Positions 19,177 through 29,370 are shown, counted from the first letter of the stretch. The stretch is 64,000 nt of DNA from Picocystis sp. L7 (GCA_020975725.1 QXJR01000017.1:435001-499000); one strand, 5' to 3'. Made by a program: numbers and translations. The notes: generated by a model from the letters alone, not told the origin.

Positions 19177-20847
19177 GATACATATAAGTTTGGACAAAGC
19201 GACTGATAATTAGCAGAAATGCTCTACAACGCAAGGATTTGATCTCTGAATTGTGATTTTTTACTCTCTGGCCTTGTCCTGTCTACTGAATCCTTGCAGG
19301 TGTCGTCTTGTTTCACTCTTGAAAATCTTCCTATGTGCGGAGGTAATGCATCACATGCCTGATTTGAAACAGCGTAGAGGCAGTCAATCTGCTGGTTCGA
19401 GGTGGAATGGAGAATCCAACGGCGATTCCCAACCAGGTTTTGGGCTTTGTTGGCGGCCTGTAGGAGCCTGATGAACGAGGTGGTTTGTTGTGTGATTGAC
19501 AGTTCCCTTCTTGAGCAGCTGCCCTATGTGTGATGAATCTGCCACTTTGCGCTCGGTCATCCCTTGGGGTATTGTCTGTTTTTGTGGTTACTGTCATTCA
19601 TGACTGCTGTTCGTGCAGTTTTGCAAGAAGAGTCCTTCTATCTCTTGCTTCTTCTAGCTAGTCTGCTCATCAAGCTGGCCTTTATACCTTTTCCACTTGC
19701 ATGTGCTCGTAGATCTGTACCCTTCTGATAAGTGTCCAGCTTGAGAGTAAGGATGACATTGTCTACCTTCCTCAGGCTGCTTTCTATGCATCTCTCGGCT
19801 TTTCTCTACTAATGGGCCTTGTAGGCTCTATATGCATTCTACCTCTTTGACGTCAGAATATTGGTGTATCGAGGGCGTGCCCCTTCCCATTCATTCTCTT
19901 CTGCGCATTTATGACCGGAAGACTGCTCACCCACTGGGGCTCCACTCGTGCCTATCACTTGCCTTTCTTTCCGTTGGGCCGACTTTCTTTGACAGACCCT
20001 CGATTGTCTACTCTGGCTCAATATCTCGTTGGCTGTTATAGCGTTGGCCATATCTTCAGAGTTGGAGCTGGGGGGGCTTTGGGAACGGGCCCAATCTCGG
20101 ATATGTGGCCCCTTCACGCAACAAGAAGTCCATGGTGCATCCGTTCAGGCAGCACGAGCTCTTCCATTCGTCTGGTGTGGGAATTGGTGCGAGGGACTGT
20201 CGCATTTCGTTTTTTATTTGCAACCGAATCCACAGCAACTACCTTGAGCAGAGACTCCTTTGATGGTCGATTTCCTGATGCTCTCCTTCGTGGGGTCAAT
20301 GCACATGTGTGTCTGCCAGTGGGGACACCCACTATTTCTTACTTCGAGTTTGGACCGATGGTTTGAGAAACGGGCGAATAGACGTGACTGGCGGTCCCAG
20401 TTGAACTGGAACTCCTGTGCGGTGTAGAACCGCAAAGACCTTCGGAGACCAAGGAGGAGCTGGGTTGGCAGACAACATGATGCGAAGAATGGGAACTGTT
20501 GGTTCGGATACTACGCTTTTGTGGGTCTGTGATGCCACCACAAGACCTCCCCATGATGATAGCCTCGTCCTCGCCTGGCCTTCCTTCTCGAGATCGTTCG
20601 AAACCGCACTTTTGGCTCCATCGGTTCCTCTTGCGTATCGAATGGAGAAGGAACTCCCTCTTCGGGGTGATCAAGGGCGAGCCGAGACTGCCACTGGATC
20701 CCCCCCCCGCTGAGAAGAAACTCCCACAGGGGGTGAGGTGGGGCGTGACAGGCTGGGGTCGGGGGGATCCACCCATCCGCGTCCTAGGGTCGGATGGTGG
20801 ATCGACTCCACCAGTGCTGAAGACGTGGGGAACGCACTTGCTGCACC
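19177..20847. other. 1.67-kb stretch without a recognisable gene
   Basis: It follows the N-myristoyltransferase stop. Only short or low-complexity frames occur on either strand, the longest being a 145-codon Ser-rich minus-strand frame near 20339-20776 with no domain I know. Part is likely NMT 3' untranslated sequence and part the promoter of the small secreted-peptide gene. Confidence 0.4.
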
Positions 20848-21096
20848 ATGAAACCCCAGCTGCTGCTGCTGCTCACACTGTGCCTGGTCCTCCTGGCGAC
20901 GGTGCAAGGACAGGATCCAGCTCTCCGAGGACCGAGGGGAAGGTTCGCCAAACCGCACGCGACGAGGAAGGAGCGATTCGCAGGCACGCGTTTGCAGGCC
21001 AGACGTGGAAGGCTCTCCAGGCTAGGACGACCCGACATCGGTGGAGCACGCACCAAGCGCGACGACGACGAAGACCTTCCTGACGAAGAAGGATGA
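20848..21096 (+). CDS. Small secreted basic peptide (hypothetical)
   Basis: This 82-residue frame starts with a textbook signal peptide: MKPQ followed by a hydrophobic core LLLLLTLCLVLLATV and a likely cleavage after VQG. The mature part, about 60 residues, is rich in Arg, Gly and Lys (RGPRGRF, ARRGRLSRLGR), has no cysteines, and ends in an acidic tail DDDEDLPDEEG. Paired basic residues (KR, RR) could be processing sites. I do not recognise a family. It stands alone between NMT and the TMEM14-like gene. The strong signal peptide is the main argument that it is real; an additional downstream exon cannot be excluded. Confidence 0.5.
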   Translation: MKPQLLLLLTLCLVLLATVQGQDPALRGPRGRFAKPHATRKERFAGTRLQARRGRLSRLGRPDIGGARTKRDDDEDLPDEEG

Positions 21097-22680
21097 GGAA
21101 GGAATGGTGTGCGTGAAAGGTCTGTTGGCTAGCCTCATCGGTCACTCGTTCTTTCCTTTCTCCCTCCGAGCAATCCATGTGCACGCTAATGCGGTGAAAA
21201 GGCGAGGCACGGGAAAGCAATGCTGACGATCCTTACATTGGAGACATAGAACATTGATGATTCAGCGGTGGCATGGGGGATGCACCGTGAAGGATACCTG
21301 AATGGTTGATACCCGTTCGCTCAACAATGGTGCACAGAACTTCAATTCAATATGCACAATATCCCTTTCAACCGCCGTTGCTATCTCGATCTTCTGCAAA
21401 CTCAGTAGTATGCTGGACAGTAAGTTCCTGACACAGAGCATCAACTAGTACTGCTCTTCCATTTTTCATTCATACCCCCGAGCATGTAAGTCTTCCTTCC
21501 CAAAGCAGGCAGACATCAGATGCGTTGTGAGAGTGCATGCAAGAATCACGTGCAGGCACTTTCTCATCTCGGTATGTTTTAGGCGGTTGTCCTGGTTGAA
21601 CAGAAGCAAGCAGAGAGAGCGACGCAGAGGACTGTCAGTCCCCTTGACCACTCGGCGCAGGGTACTGCTGACAATTCGATTTGCCATTTCGCGGAAACAG
21701 CAGGGGGTGACCATACGCTAGTCTTTGATAAAGAAAGGGACAAGATCGCATTGCAACCTGAACACTGCATCAGCAGCTGTCCTGGCCAGTGCACATGATG
21801 GAAAGTACGGTGGATCTACTTTTTCGTTGTTTACTTGTTTCCAGCATGGACGACGAATAAACTGATTGTGCGACGATCAAGCGCTGCATTGGCCCACGTG
21901 ATGCATGAGGGTGTTCTTGCTGTCTGAGACCCAATGATACCCTGCATTGGCTTCGGGTCCATGGCAGCCACGTTGCTCTGCAGAAAGGAGCCATTTGAAT
22001 TCGCGAAAGGATGGCTTTCGTGCGTGCTGGTTCTTCGGGTTGAGGTTATCCCTTCTGCACTTTTGAACGATCGTTTGCGTCGTTCAGTTGCTTTCCCATC
22101 CGAAGCGCGGGCGTGGGAAGTGTTTTTTTAGTTGGAAATCCTCCCTGTAGATTGGTGCAGTGGTCTTGTTTCGTCTTCCATCCAACTTGAGGGGCTCTCC
22201 TGGTTTCCCGGTGGAGAAGCAAGTTTGTGGTTGTGGGGTTGGGATCCTCCATCGTCCCTGGAGGAGGGGTCCACCCGAACCCTGGCCTGGATCCGAGCTG
22301 GCACCCTCCTCTCCATCGATTGGTCCGTCTTCTTGCCTCCACCAATCGGCGTCCGGTTCATCCCCACTCGCCCCGGATCGAGATCCCCCGGGAGGGTACG
22401 GCCTTCGATCCACCGTCGAACCCGACCCTCGTCCCTTTCGAACCCGCACGTGGTTCCCTTCTCCAAAGGAACCCGTCCGGGTTCGATCCCTTGGGGAAAA
22501 CGAAGGGTGGAATGAGCCCCTCGATCGATCCTGCACGTCGGCTTCGATTGGAGTTGGATCGGTTCGTGCGAGAACCAAGGCGCTTGCGAGAGCGACGCAC
22601 GTGCGCACCTTTCGCTGGGCACGTGCACGCATCGAAAGGAGGGAAGCAGGAAACGGGCACGACACGGGCGAAGCGGTGCC
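21097..22680. other. 1.58-kb stretch without a recognisable gene
   Basis: The first kilobase is more AT-rich with only short frames. From about 22100 it becomes GC-rich, with overlapping frames on both strands that have no domain and read as compositional artefacts. It is probably untranslated and promoter sequence of the flanking genes. Confidence 0.4.
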
Positions 22681-23467
22681 ATGACGTGGACGGTCGCGCG
22701 TCGTGTCGTGTCTACCGCGAAGGGAAGCGTGCCCGCCAACGCCGTGCCGGAAGGCGTCGAACCCATCCGCATCCCCAAAGTCACGCCCAGACAGAAAAGG
22801 GTCCGCACAACGCGACGTTCCGTTGCCTTCCTGCAGAACAAGAACCGATACTGGTTGTATCAGGCGCCTGCCAACTACGCAGCTCCCGGAAGTGGTGATC
22901 TGAAGGTCTCCTATGGAGCCTTCCCAGCCTACGGTCCTGGTGCGTGAACGTGCCAAGGGTTGGTCCAAGTGCAAAGCATGCGCGGCGCATCGAACGCTTC
23001 GATCCGTCGCTGGAACCCACGACGCCCGATCGCTGACCCGTTCCTTGCGTTGTGCGTACCCTGCAGGTTCAGGAGGCGTGGGGGGAGATTCCACAGGAAA
23101 GGGTGGTGGTGGTGGCGGCGGCGGTGGGAACTGGTTTGGCTTTGGCGGAAGCTCGGACGGTTTCTCCATGGGACCCTTGACTTGGGTGTTTGCGGCCTTC
23201 CTGTCCTTGGGTGGCCTGGTCGCTTACTTGAAGAAGGGAAGCTTGAAATCGCTCGTCACGAGCCTGCTTGCTGCGGGCACTCTGGCGGCTTCCATGCTGC
23301 TGCGATCCAGGAACCTTGCCCTGGCTTCGAGGATGCAGATTGCGACCGCCGGCACCTTGACTCTCCTGATGGGCCTCCGGTACCTGAACAATCCCAGCTC
23401 TGTGCCTGCGGGAGTGGTGACGGTCGCTTCGTTGTTGATGACGCTTGGTTACGCCAAAGACCCGTGA
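22681..23467 (+). CDS. TMEM14/FAX-family membrane protein, probably plastid envelope
   Basis: Exons 22681-22939 and 23067-23467, with a 127-bp intron (GTGCGTG...CCCTGCAG), give 219 residues; the split codon G|GT keeps the frame. Residues 1-87 form a basic extension with few acidic residues, consistent with organelle targeting. Next come a glycine-rich linker (GGGGGGGGGNWFGFGG) and a compact membrane domain of about four short helices rich in Gly, Ala and Leu (WVFAAFLSLGGLVAYLKKGS, SLLAAGTLAASMLL, TAGTLTLLMGLRYL, VVTVASLLMTLGYA). That is the Tmemb_14 pattern. Plant FAX1 of this family exports fatty acids across the plastid inner envelope; the same role here is inference. An upstream exon is possible. 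Confidence 0.8.
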
Positions 23468-23663
23468 ATGAAGGGAAAAGAGGCCCGGCCTGTTCTTGTA
23501 TTTACGATGTACAAACGTTGCATCCTCGCATCCCTGCCATCCTTCTCTCTTGCACGCGGAATCTTGACATCTGGTCGTTCCGTCGAATCAGACAGGACTC
23601 GACCGATCCAGGACGGCGTGCAAGTGCACTTCGGTGCCTCTTCGAACGGGCATCACCAGTCGT

Positions 23664-24211
23664 TTATTTCTTTTCTTCGCTTCGCTTGAGGGCTTCCTGG
23701 TGTGCCCAATCTCGGATGTTCGTGTTGGGTCGGGCCTGCAGTCCGAAGTAGAGGATCCCGACGGCCAGGAGCATGCCCGTGTAGCTTCGTGTCCAAAAGA
23801 TCCTCGTCAGTCTCTTTTTCGTTCGCGTTCCGAGGACACGCACGCGTTCCCATTTTCTTGATCGATCGGATCCCGTTGGGTGGCGTTTCTTCCACGCGCG
23901 TGGATTCCTCTTCCTTCCCGTCCCTCCCGTCTCCGCTTCCTTCCTTCTCGCACGAGATCCCTGTCGACGTCTATTCACCTTCCCAGGCGTCCTGTTCGCG
24001 TTTCGTCGTCGCGTTTCCCGTTTCCGACGCGCTGTTCCACGGACACGTACTAGGGAAGTTCCCAGCTCTCCCACTTCCGGCTCTGTCCTGGTGGTGGCGG
24101 CGTCTCTCCGAACAGCTTTCCCGGCAGCACCTCCTGCTTGCCTTGGCTCCAGAACCCACGCACGTGGATGGCACGCAGGCGAGTCCATGGCACGCGCTTC
24201 CACGTCGCCAT
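23664..24211 (-). CDS. Mitochondrial complex I subunit NDUFB11/ESSS-like (tentative)
   Basis: On the minus strand, exons 24211-24051 and 23784-23664 with a 266-bp intron (GTACGTG...GAAG) give 93 residues; the codon TA|C joins WELP to YYTGM. The N-terminus is basic (mitochondrial presequence-like), followed by GETPPPPGQ and [10 protein letters not shown] single membrane helix [15 protein letters not shown] comes next, then [17 protein letters not shown]. The pattern of helix, Pro-x-hydrophobic, W-A/S-x-x-E-A-x-x-R matches the NDUFB11/ESSS subunit of respiratory complex I (human: DYRMKEWSRREAERL). The family is short and poorly conserved, so the name is tentative. It is divergent from eL21, with 372 bp between the start codons, and convergent with the TMEM14-like gene. 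Confidence 0.6.
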
Positions 24212-24583
24212 GACGCCTTCGAAAGGAATGCGCCTGGCCATGTCCACCCGAAGAGAGGTATCGATGGAGCCTCCCTTTTCATCGAGATCTTTCCTCGCAA
24301 GGTATCGATCCCACCGGACCGAGGTCGCGATGGACGGCACCGGATCCCTCCATCGATACCTCTCCGAGATATCGAGATCTCGCGGTGGATCTCGATCCCG
24401 CCCCCCCGGGGTGGTGGGCGCCGCCACCCCGTCGGGTTCGTCCTGGTTCCACTCGGGTTCGAGTCCCGGTTCCTCCCCTTTCAGATCCGTCCGATCGAAC
24501 CGGGTTCGGATCGGGTTCGATCGAGGGTTCTCCCACGTCTCCTTGGACGCCATTCTTCCTTCGTTCGGCGCGATCGGATCGCG
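24212..24583. promoter_or_regulatory. Shared divergent promoter region of the NDUFB11-like gene and eL21
   Basis: 372 bp separate two start codons that point away from each other. Inside is a perfect 16-bp inverted repeat, AGAGGTATCGATGGAG (24254-24269) and its reverse complement (24348-24363). A partial third copy GGTATCGATCC occurs at 24301, and there are several CGAGATC repeats. A dyad in a bidirectional promoter is a plausible regulator-binding site, but no known element is recognised. Confidence 0.4.
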
Positions 24584-25607
24584 ATGCCGGCCGGCCATGG
24601 CTCTCGCGCACGCACGCGCGACACGTTTTCGCGCGGGTTCCGCCAGAAAGGGGTGATCCCCGTGAGCACCTACCTCCGCACCTTCAAGATCGGAGACTAC
24701 GTGGACATCAAAGTCAACTCGGCCGTGCACAAGGTGCGAAGGGAGACCGAAGGAGACGGAGACCTGGCGCAGACGTGCGAGCGAGCGCGCGCGATGGGAA
24801 GGGAGGGAGAGGCAAGACGGTCGGAAGCGCGAGGGAGGAGGGGATTCGAAGGATCGCGGCAAGGGAAGCCGAGGCGGACACGCGAGCGAGGACGTCCGCC
24901 GCCGCAAATGGACGGGACCAGGGTTTCGTTCGCGCGATCGCGACACGTCCACGCCGTTCCACGCGGTGTTTCGAACGGTGGAAGAGGAGCTGCAAGGTCG
25001 CTTCGGAAATCGAGATGGGGAACGTACGGCTGACCACGACGTCACGTGTGCGCGTCGTCTCTCGTCCCACAGGGCATGCCGTTCAAGTACTACCACGGGA
25101 AGACAGGAGTGGTCTGGAACGTGACCAAACGCGCCGTGGGCGTGGAACTGAACAAGCTGGTGCGCGAAAGGATCGATTCGACGCGATCCGAAGGGATGGC
25201 GAACGAAGCGCGGCGAGGGAAACCCGACTCGACGAGAGGCGCGAGGAACCTGGATGCTTGTGGGAAGGGATGGGATCGAAGGAAACGTGCTGATGCGTTG
25301 GTTGTTGCGGGACGTCCATCCCGTCCACGACACGCGACGCGCGCAGGTGGGGAACCGCATCATCAAGAAACGATTCCATGCCCGCGTCGAGCACGTGCAG
25401 CAGTCCAGGTGCAGGGAGGAGTTCCTGAAGAGGAGGGCGAGCAACGACGTGATGAAAGCCGAAGCGAAGCAACGCGGAGAACGGATCAAGGAAGCCCTCA
25501 AGAGGCAGCCCAAAGGTCCACGCGATGGTTTCATGCTGAAGAACGTGAAGATGGAGACCATCACGGCCATCCCCTACGACATCGTCAAGGAGGGCATCCA
25601 GACCTAG
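24584..25607 (+). CDS. RPL21: Cytosolic 60S ribosomal protein eL21
   Basis: Exons 24584-24733, 25073-25159 and 25347-25607 give 165 residues (introns of 339 and 187 bp, both starting GTGCG and ending in AG, both in phase 0). The product is a structural protein of the large cytosolic ribosomal subunit. It follows the yeast homologue closely: [35 protein letters not shown], then [24 protein letters not shown] in exon 2, then [20 protein letters not shown] and [12 protein letters not shown] in exon 3, ending in PIPYDIV-like [13 protein letters not shown]. Length matches the family (about 160). It is convergent with PsbQ' downstream. Confidence 0.95.
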
Positions 25608-25863
25608 TAGGTCCCTCGGCTCGCGCACCGTTTGGGACGGTTGTGATCAACGCCCGCGTCTTCCCATCCTCTTCCGCTCGCCCTTCGAGCGCATTTCCTG
25701 GCGTGCGTCTGCGTCCACCTTTTTCCTCCCTCGGTTTCCATGCGAAATGGGTCGGGGTCGGGGTCGGGGGGGAGGGGGCCTCGCGGTGCCAACGAATCTT
25801 CGACCATTACAAATAGGGCATCGGATGTATTCGCTTCTCCGCTCGATCGCTTCGGGCCCACGC

Positions 25864-26705
25864 TCAGACGAGGCTGGCGATCTCCGCATCCACGGCGGTC
25901 TTGGCCGCCACGAACGTTTGGAGCGCCGCTTCCTTGTCCTTGTTCCGGATGGCAAAGTCCAACGCGTCCACCTTGTTGAAGGTGTCCTTGGTGACCGCCT
26001 TGGCGGCCTTGGTCACGCCTTTGGCTTCGGCCAGGGTGTTGATGTCGTACCGGAGGGTCCCCATGGCACGACGCATGGCTTGGCCTGCTTCCGTCCAGTA
26101 ACCCTTGTTGATGGCCGGCAAGACCTCGCCGTCGAGTCGGGACTGGAACGTCGATGGCAAGCGCGATCACGCGATCGTTCGCTGTGGTCAGTCCACGATC
26201 TCGGACGCATCGGGCTACGTCCGCGGCGTTCCTTCGGACGCGTACCGCGGCTGCTTTGGCCCGTGCGGCCACTTGATCGATCGGCAGCGATTTCTTGAAG
26301 GCGAATCGATCGCCTCCTTCCTTTCCTTTGACGGAGATGTCGAGATCGCGGGCTTCGTAGATCTCGAGGAGTCCTGCGTCGATGGCTTTGCGATCGTCGA
26401 AGACGTCCACGGGGGTGGCCAGGGCCGTTCCCGCGGCCAGGACCATCATGGACGCCGCCGCCGCGAATCCCAACGCCTGCGGATCGTCGATCTTCCCCGT
26501 CAGCTCCTCCCCCTTCCCTTCCCTTCCCGTCCTGTCGCGTCTCGATCCACGCCGTCCGTCTTCGTCTCACCTTTCCGCCACCAACGCTCTCTTCATGGAC
26601 CTGGGCCCGTGCGCGCACGTTTCCGTTCCTCCTGTTCCGCTGCGTGTCCTTGGTCCCCCGCACGCGTACGGCGAAGGCGCTGGCGGTGGCGACGTGTGCG
26701 GCCAT
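25864..26705 (-). CDS. Photosystem II extrinsic protein PsbQ' (red-lineage)
   Basis: On the minus strand, exons 26705-26670, 26600-26571, 26503-26246 and 26142-25864 (introns 69, 67 and 103 bp, all phase 0) give 200 residues. The protein would sit on the lumenal face of photosystem II and support the oxygen-evolving complex. It has a short N-terminal extension, then a hydrophobic thylakoid-transfer segment ending ALA before TPVDVFDDRK. The mature four-helix part contains LLEIYEARDLDI, VLPAINKGYWTEAGQAMRRA and GTLRYDINTLAEAKG, the PsbQ' landmarks. The last three exons fit well; the first, with ASAFA, and the 30-nt second exon are predicted from frame and splice sites only. No clear ER signal peptide is seen. 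Confidence 0.8.
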
Positions 26706-27844
26706 GTCGAAGACGAAGTGCTGCTTTGCGGTTCCGATCGTCGCGTGCGCCGACCTCGTCCCGATTCCGATTGGACTCGAAGGATCCGATCCTTCCCGAG
26801 GAGGAGGAGAGGATCGGGGTGGATCAGGACCGGTCCTTTTCCCCCCTCCCCACTCCCCCACTCCCTCTCGCTCTCGAATGGGAGGGGATAAGGGACAGAA
26901 GGGATAAGGAAAGGGGGGGGGGGATCCTTCCTTCCTTCCCCCCCTCCCCCGACCGATGGAGATCCGGTCGGTGGGAGAGGGAGACGGGAGGACTTCTGCA
27001 AATCGGGTCAACCCGGATTTTGGTGCAACTCATTTCGGGTGATGATGTTCCCCTTTTCTCGAGGGCCCGTGGGCTTCTGATTCCGGACCAACTGGAGTGG
27101 TGCAACCGGGACGTCCTCTGCGGCACTTGTCGAAATTTCGATTGTTCGCGGACTGGCGGGAAGGTCGGGTGGGTAGGGACGACCGTCGGCCCATGCGCCG
27201 ATGGCGATGACGCATGTTCCTGTGACGGTCGATCCAACAGGTGTGTTCGGTTCTGTGAAACGACGAGTTCCGATGTACTCGATACGGTATTGCTAACGGT
27301 CGGCTCTCGCGCGGATCGCGTGCGACAGGAATGGGCGGTGTCGACGGCAAGCCTTTGCCGACGGATGTTACCCGCAACAGCGCGCAACATCCGTCCACAC
27401 AGAAAAGCGTCGGCGTGGAAGGGGGCGAGGAGCGTGCCCCAAACGTCGGCGAACCGGCGAGGAATGCGCACAAAACCGGTGCTCTGCCTCCCTCAAGTCC
27501 TCCAAGCAGTCGTCCATGGCCTGGACGATCATTTCGAGTATGACGACAACGTCATCTCGATATTCCTGGAACTGGGTGAACTCCACGAAGAGTTCCGACA
27601 GCTCGTCGAACTCTTCGCGGAGCTCCCTACGCTCCAGCGCGCTCCCCATCCTCGACGGCATGTCCGCGATCGAATCGTCGGCTTCCCGCCGATCGGTTTT
27701 CGAACCACGAGGACGAGCCCCTCCGAGGACGTAAACCCTGTTGCACCGATTTTCCTCGAAGGCTATGGCTAAATGCTATGGATTAATCGACCAATTGGTC
27801 GACAGTCCTCCCCCGGGTTCGACGGTTGGCGTAGGGCCGAAAAC
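26706..27844. other. Intergenic, GC-rich, with one copy of a 15-bp dispersed motif
   Basis: Contains low-complexity purine/pyrimidine runs (about 26860-27000) and one ATTTTGGTGCAACTC motif at 27017-27031. A minus-strand frame starting at 27661 is noted separately. No other gene is recognised. Confidence 0.4.
27368..27661 (-). CDS. Hypothetical acidic coiled-coil protein (weak candidate)
   Basis: The frame is 97 residues on the minus strand. The first two thirds are acidic and helix-forming with a heptad-like pattern (REEFDELSELFVEFTQF, VVILEMIVQAMDDCLEDL), unlike the Arg-Pro-rich noise around it. The last third turns Arg-rich and may be intron: a GTGCG sequence like other donors here lies after EAEHRF. 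It is bordered by copies of a 15-bp motif (27017 and 27846-27946) and could belong to a small mobile element. I recognise no family. Confidence 0.25.
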   Translation of the reverse strand: MPSRMGSALERRELREEFDELSELFVEFTQFQEYRDDVVVILEMIVQAMDDCLEDLREAEHRFCAHSSPVRRRLGHAPRPLPRRRFSVWTDVARCCG

Positions 27845-27845
27845 C

Positions 27846-27946
27846 ATTTTGGTGCAACTCAGGGGCCTCGAGTTGCACCAAAATCTCATTTTGGTGCAAC
27901 TCGACCCGCCCGGGGTCGAGAAAAAACTCTCGAGTTGCACCAAAAT
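27846..27946. repeat. Cluster of 15-bp inverted repeats able to form two hairpins
   Basis: ATTTTGGTGCAACTC occurs at 27846-27860 and 27888-27902, and its reverse complement at 27870-27884 and 27932-27946. Each pair can form a 15-bp stem. A further direct copy is at 27017-27031. An internal dyad TCGACCC...GGGGTCGA lies in the second loop. Such ends recall terminal repeats of small transposons, but no full element could be delimited. Confidence 0.6.
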
Positions 27947-28226
27947 CGAAATCGGGGCGATTGCAGAAGTCCTCCACGGGGAGACAGGGCCACCCCACCC
28001 CACCCGTCTCCCACCCGGTACCGAGGGATCGATCGATCCCCGCCCCGCCTTCTTCTTTCCTCGTCGACACACGGACCCTGCCTACCCCTTCCGTCCGGGG
28101 ACGGACGAGGGAACCGGATCCCTTCTGCACGGATGAAGGTGCCCCACCACCGAAGGGGCAGGGGAAAAACGGGGACCCGATCCTCGTCGGCACACGTCGA
28201 AACGAAAGGAAGGCGGTGGCGCGACG
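27947..28226. other. Leader region of the SDR gene, nothing recognised
   Basis: A GC-rich stretch of 280 bp between the hairpin cluster and the SDR frame. It probably contains the promoter and may contain an upstream exon. Confidence 0.35.
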
Positions 28227-29150
28227 ATGGCGCGGTGCTTCGTGGCGCGCGATGAAAAGGCGATGGCGATGGCGATGCGTTCGGGATCCGCGAACGGGTG
28301 GAAGGAAGGCAGGAGAGGCGTGCGAAATCCCAGGAGACGGGAGGTGCGATCGAGGGATCCCGCGTGCGCCGGAAAACGACGCAGCTTCGGGGAACAGATC
28401 GCGGATTACGTGGAAGGCGGACCGAAGCTGCGCAAGTGGTACGGCGCGAGCGACGAACCGAGGAGGTGGAGGGAGAAAACGGCAGGGAAGGGAGGCGAGG
28501 AAGGAGAACAAAGGGACGGATCCGTGCTCGTGGTGGGCGGAGACACGCCGGTCGGAGAGCTGGTGGTCCTGCAGCTGGTGCTGGCCAGTGCACGGGTCAC
28601 CGCGCTGGTGAAGGATGCACAAGCGGAGAAGAACGCCTACGGACCCTACGTGGTGCCCGTGGGAGGCACCAGCGGGGATCCAGGAACGGTGGAAGAGGCC
28701 CTGCGCGGCGCCAGGAGCGTCGTGGTGATCGGACAGCTGGGTTGCGTGGCGGAACTGGCCGTCCAAGCAGGCCAGGTGGAACACATGGTGCTCCTCTCTT
28801 CCGTCGGCGTGGCCAACGGGGGGAGCACCGGATTCGCCCGCTTGATGGGAGGAGAAAAAGCCACCATCAACAGCGTCAAGAGGGAACAGAAGGTCGTGGC
28901 CACTGGCATCCCCTACACCATCGTGCGCGTGGTGGAGCTGAAGGACGCGCCCATGGGTAGACCCACGGGCATACGCATCGGAGATCCAGGAACCATGTCC
29001 GGCACCGTCACCCGCGCGGACGCGGCAACGGTGCTGGTCAAAGCCCTGGAACATCCGCCCCGGAAGGGAAGGCTGTTCGAGGTAGCGGCCGGGGACATGG
29101 GTTCGGACGGACAGTGGGAGGAACTCTTCGCCAGCATCCAGGAAGTGTGA
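28227..29150 (+). CDS. Atypical short-chain dehydrogenase, NAD(P)-binding Rossmann protein, probably plastid
   Basis: The frame is 307 residues. A Rossmann fold begins at about residue 98 with SVLVVGGDTPVGELVV (the GxxxxxG dinucleotide-binding loop). It continues through VTALVKD, a GD-containing third strand segment, the VVVIGQLG and HMVLLSSVGV strands, IPYTIVRVVEL and ADAATVLVKALEHP. This is the NAD(P)H-binding PF13460/atypical SDR pattern. FGEQIADYVEGGPKLRKWYGA upstream matches plant plastid members of this group that carry GPKLRKWYGAPD. The substrate is unknown, and the usual SDR YxxxK catalytic pair is not evident, as in other atypical SDRs. The first ~60 residues look unlike coding sequence and may contain an unrecognised intron or a wrong start. 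It is convergent with the RluA gene. Confidence 0.75.
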   Translation: MARCFVARDEKAMAMAMRSGSANGWKEGRRGVRNPRRREVRSRDPACAGKRRSFGEQIADYVEGGPKLRKWYGASDEPRRWREKTAGKGGEEGEQRDGSVLVVGGDTPVGELVVLQLVLASARVTALVKDAQAEKNAYGPYVVPVGGTSGDPGTVEEALRGARSVVVIGQLGCVAELAVQAGQVEHMVLLSSVGVANGGSTGFARLMGGEKATINSVKREQKVVATGIPYTIVRVVELKDAPMGRPTGIRIGDPGTMSGTVTRADAATVLVKALEHPPRKGRLFEVAAGDMGSDGQWEELFASIQEV

Positions 29151-29370
29151 GCACGCGGCGTTGGCAATACCGGCACGATCCCTTGTCCTGCACGGTTCGA
29201 TGCCTGCCTACATCCCCCGCGGCACGGGGACGGGAAAGCTCGGCCACGACGCGCACGCTCCGAAGCGTCCGTCCCACGCTCGGACGACGTCGGTGCACCG
29301 AGGACCGCAAGCGGCAGGGTCGATTTCCATCCACGTCGATGGTGCGGACGGGCGAAACGATCGCTCGTGT

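Noticed and set aside
22084-23169. Minus-strand frame of 361 codons with a polyproline N-terminus
   Set aside because: The polyproline is the reverse of the glycine-rich linker of the TMEM14-like protein; no domain is seen.
24050-25570. Minus-strand frame of 506 codons across eL21
   Set aside because: Only its last 53 codons (24211-24053) look real, as exon 1 of the NDUFB11-like gene. The rest is antisense to eL21 exons and introns.
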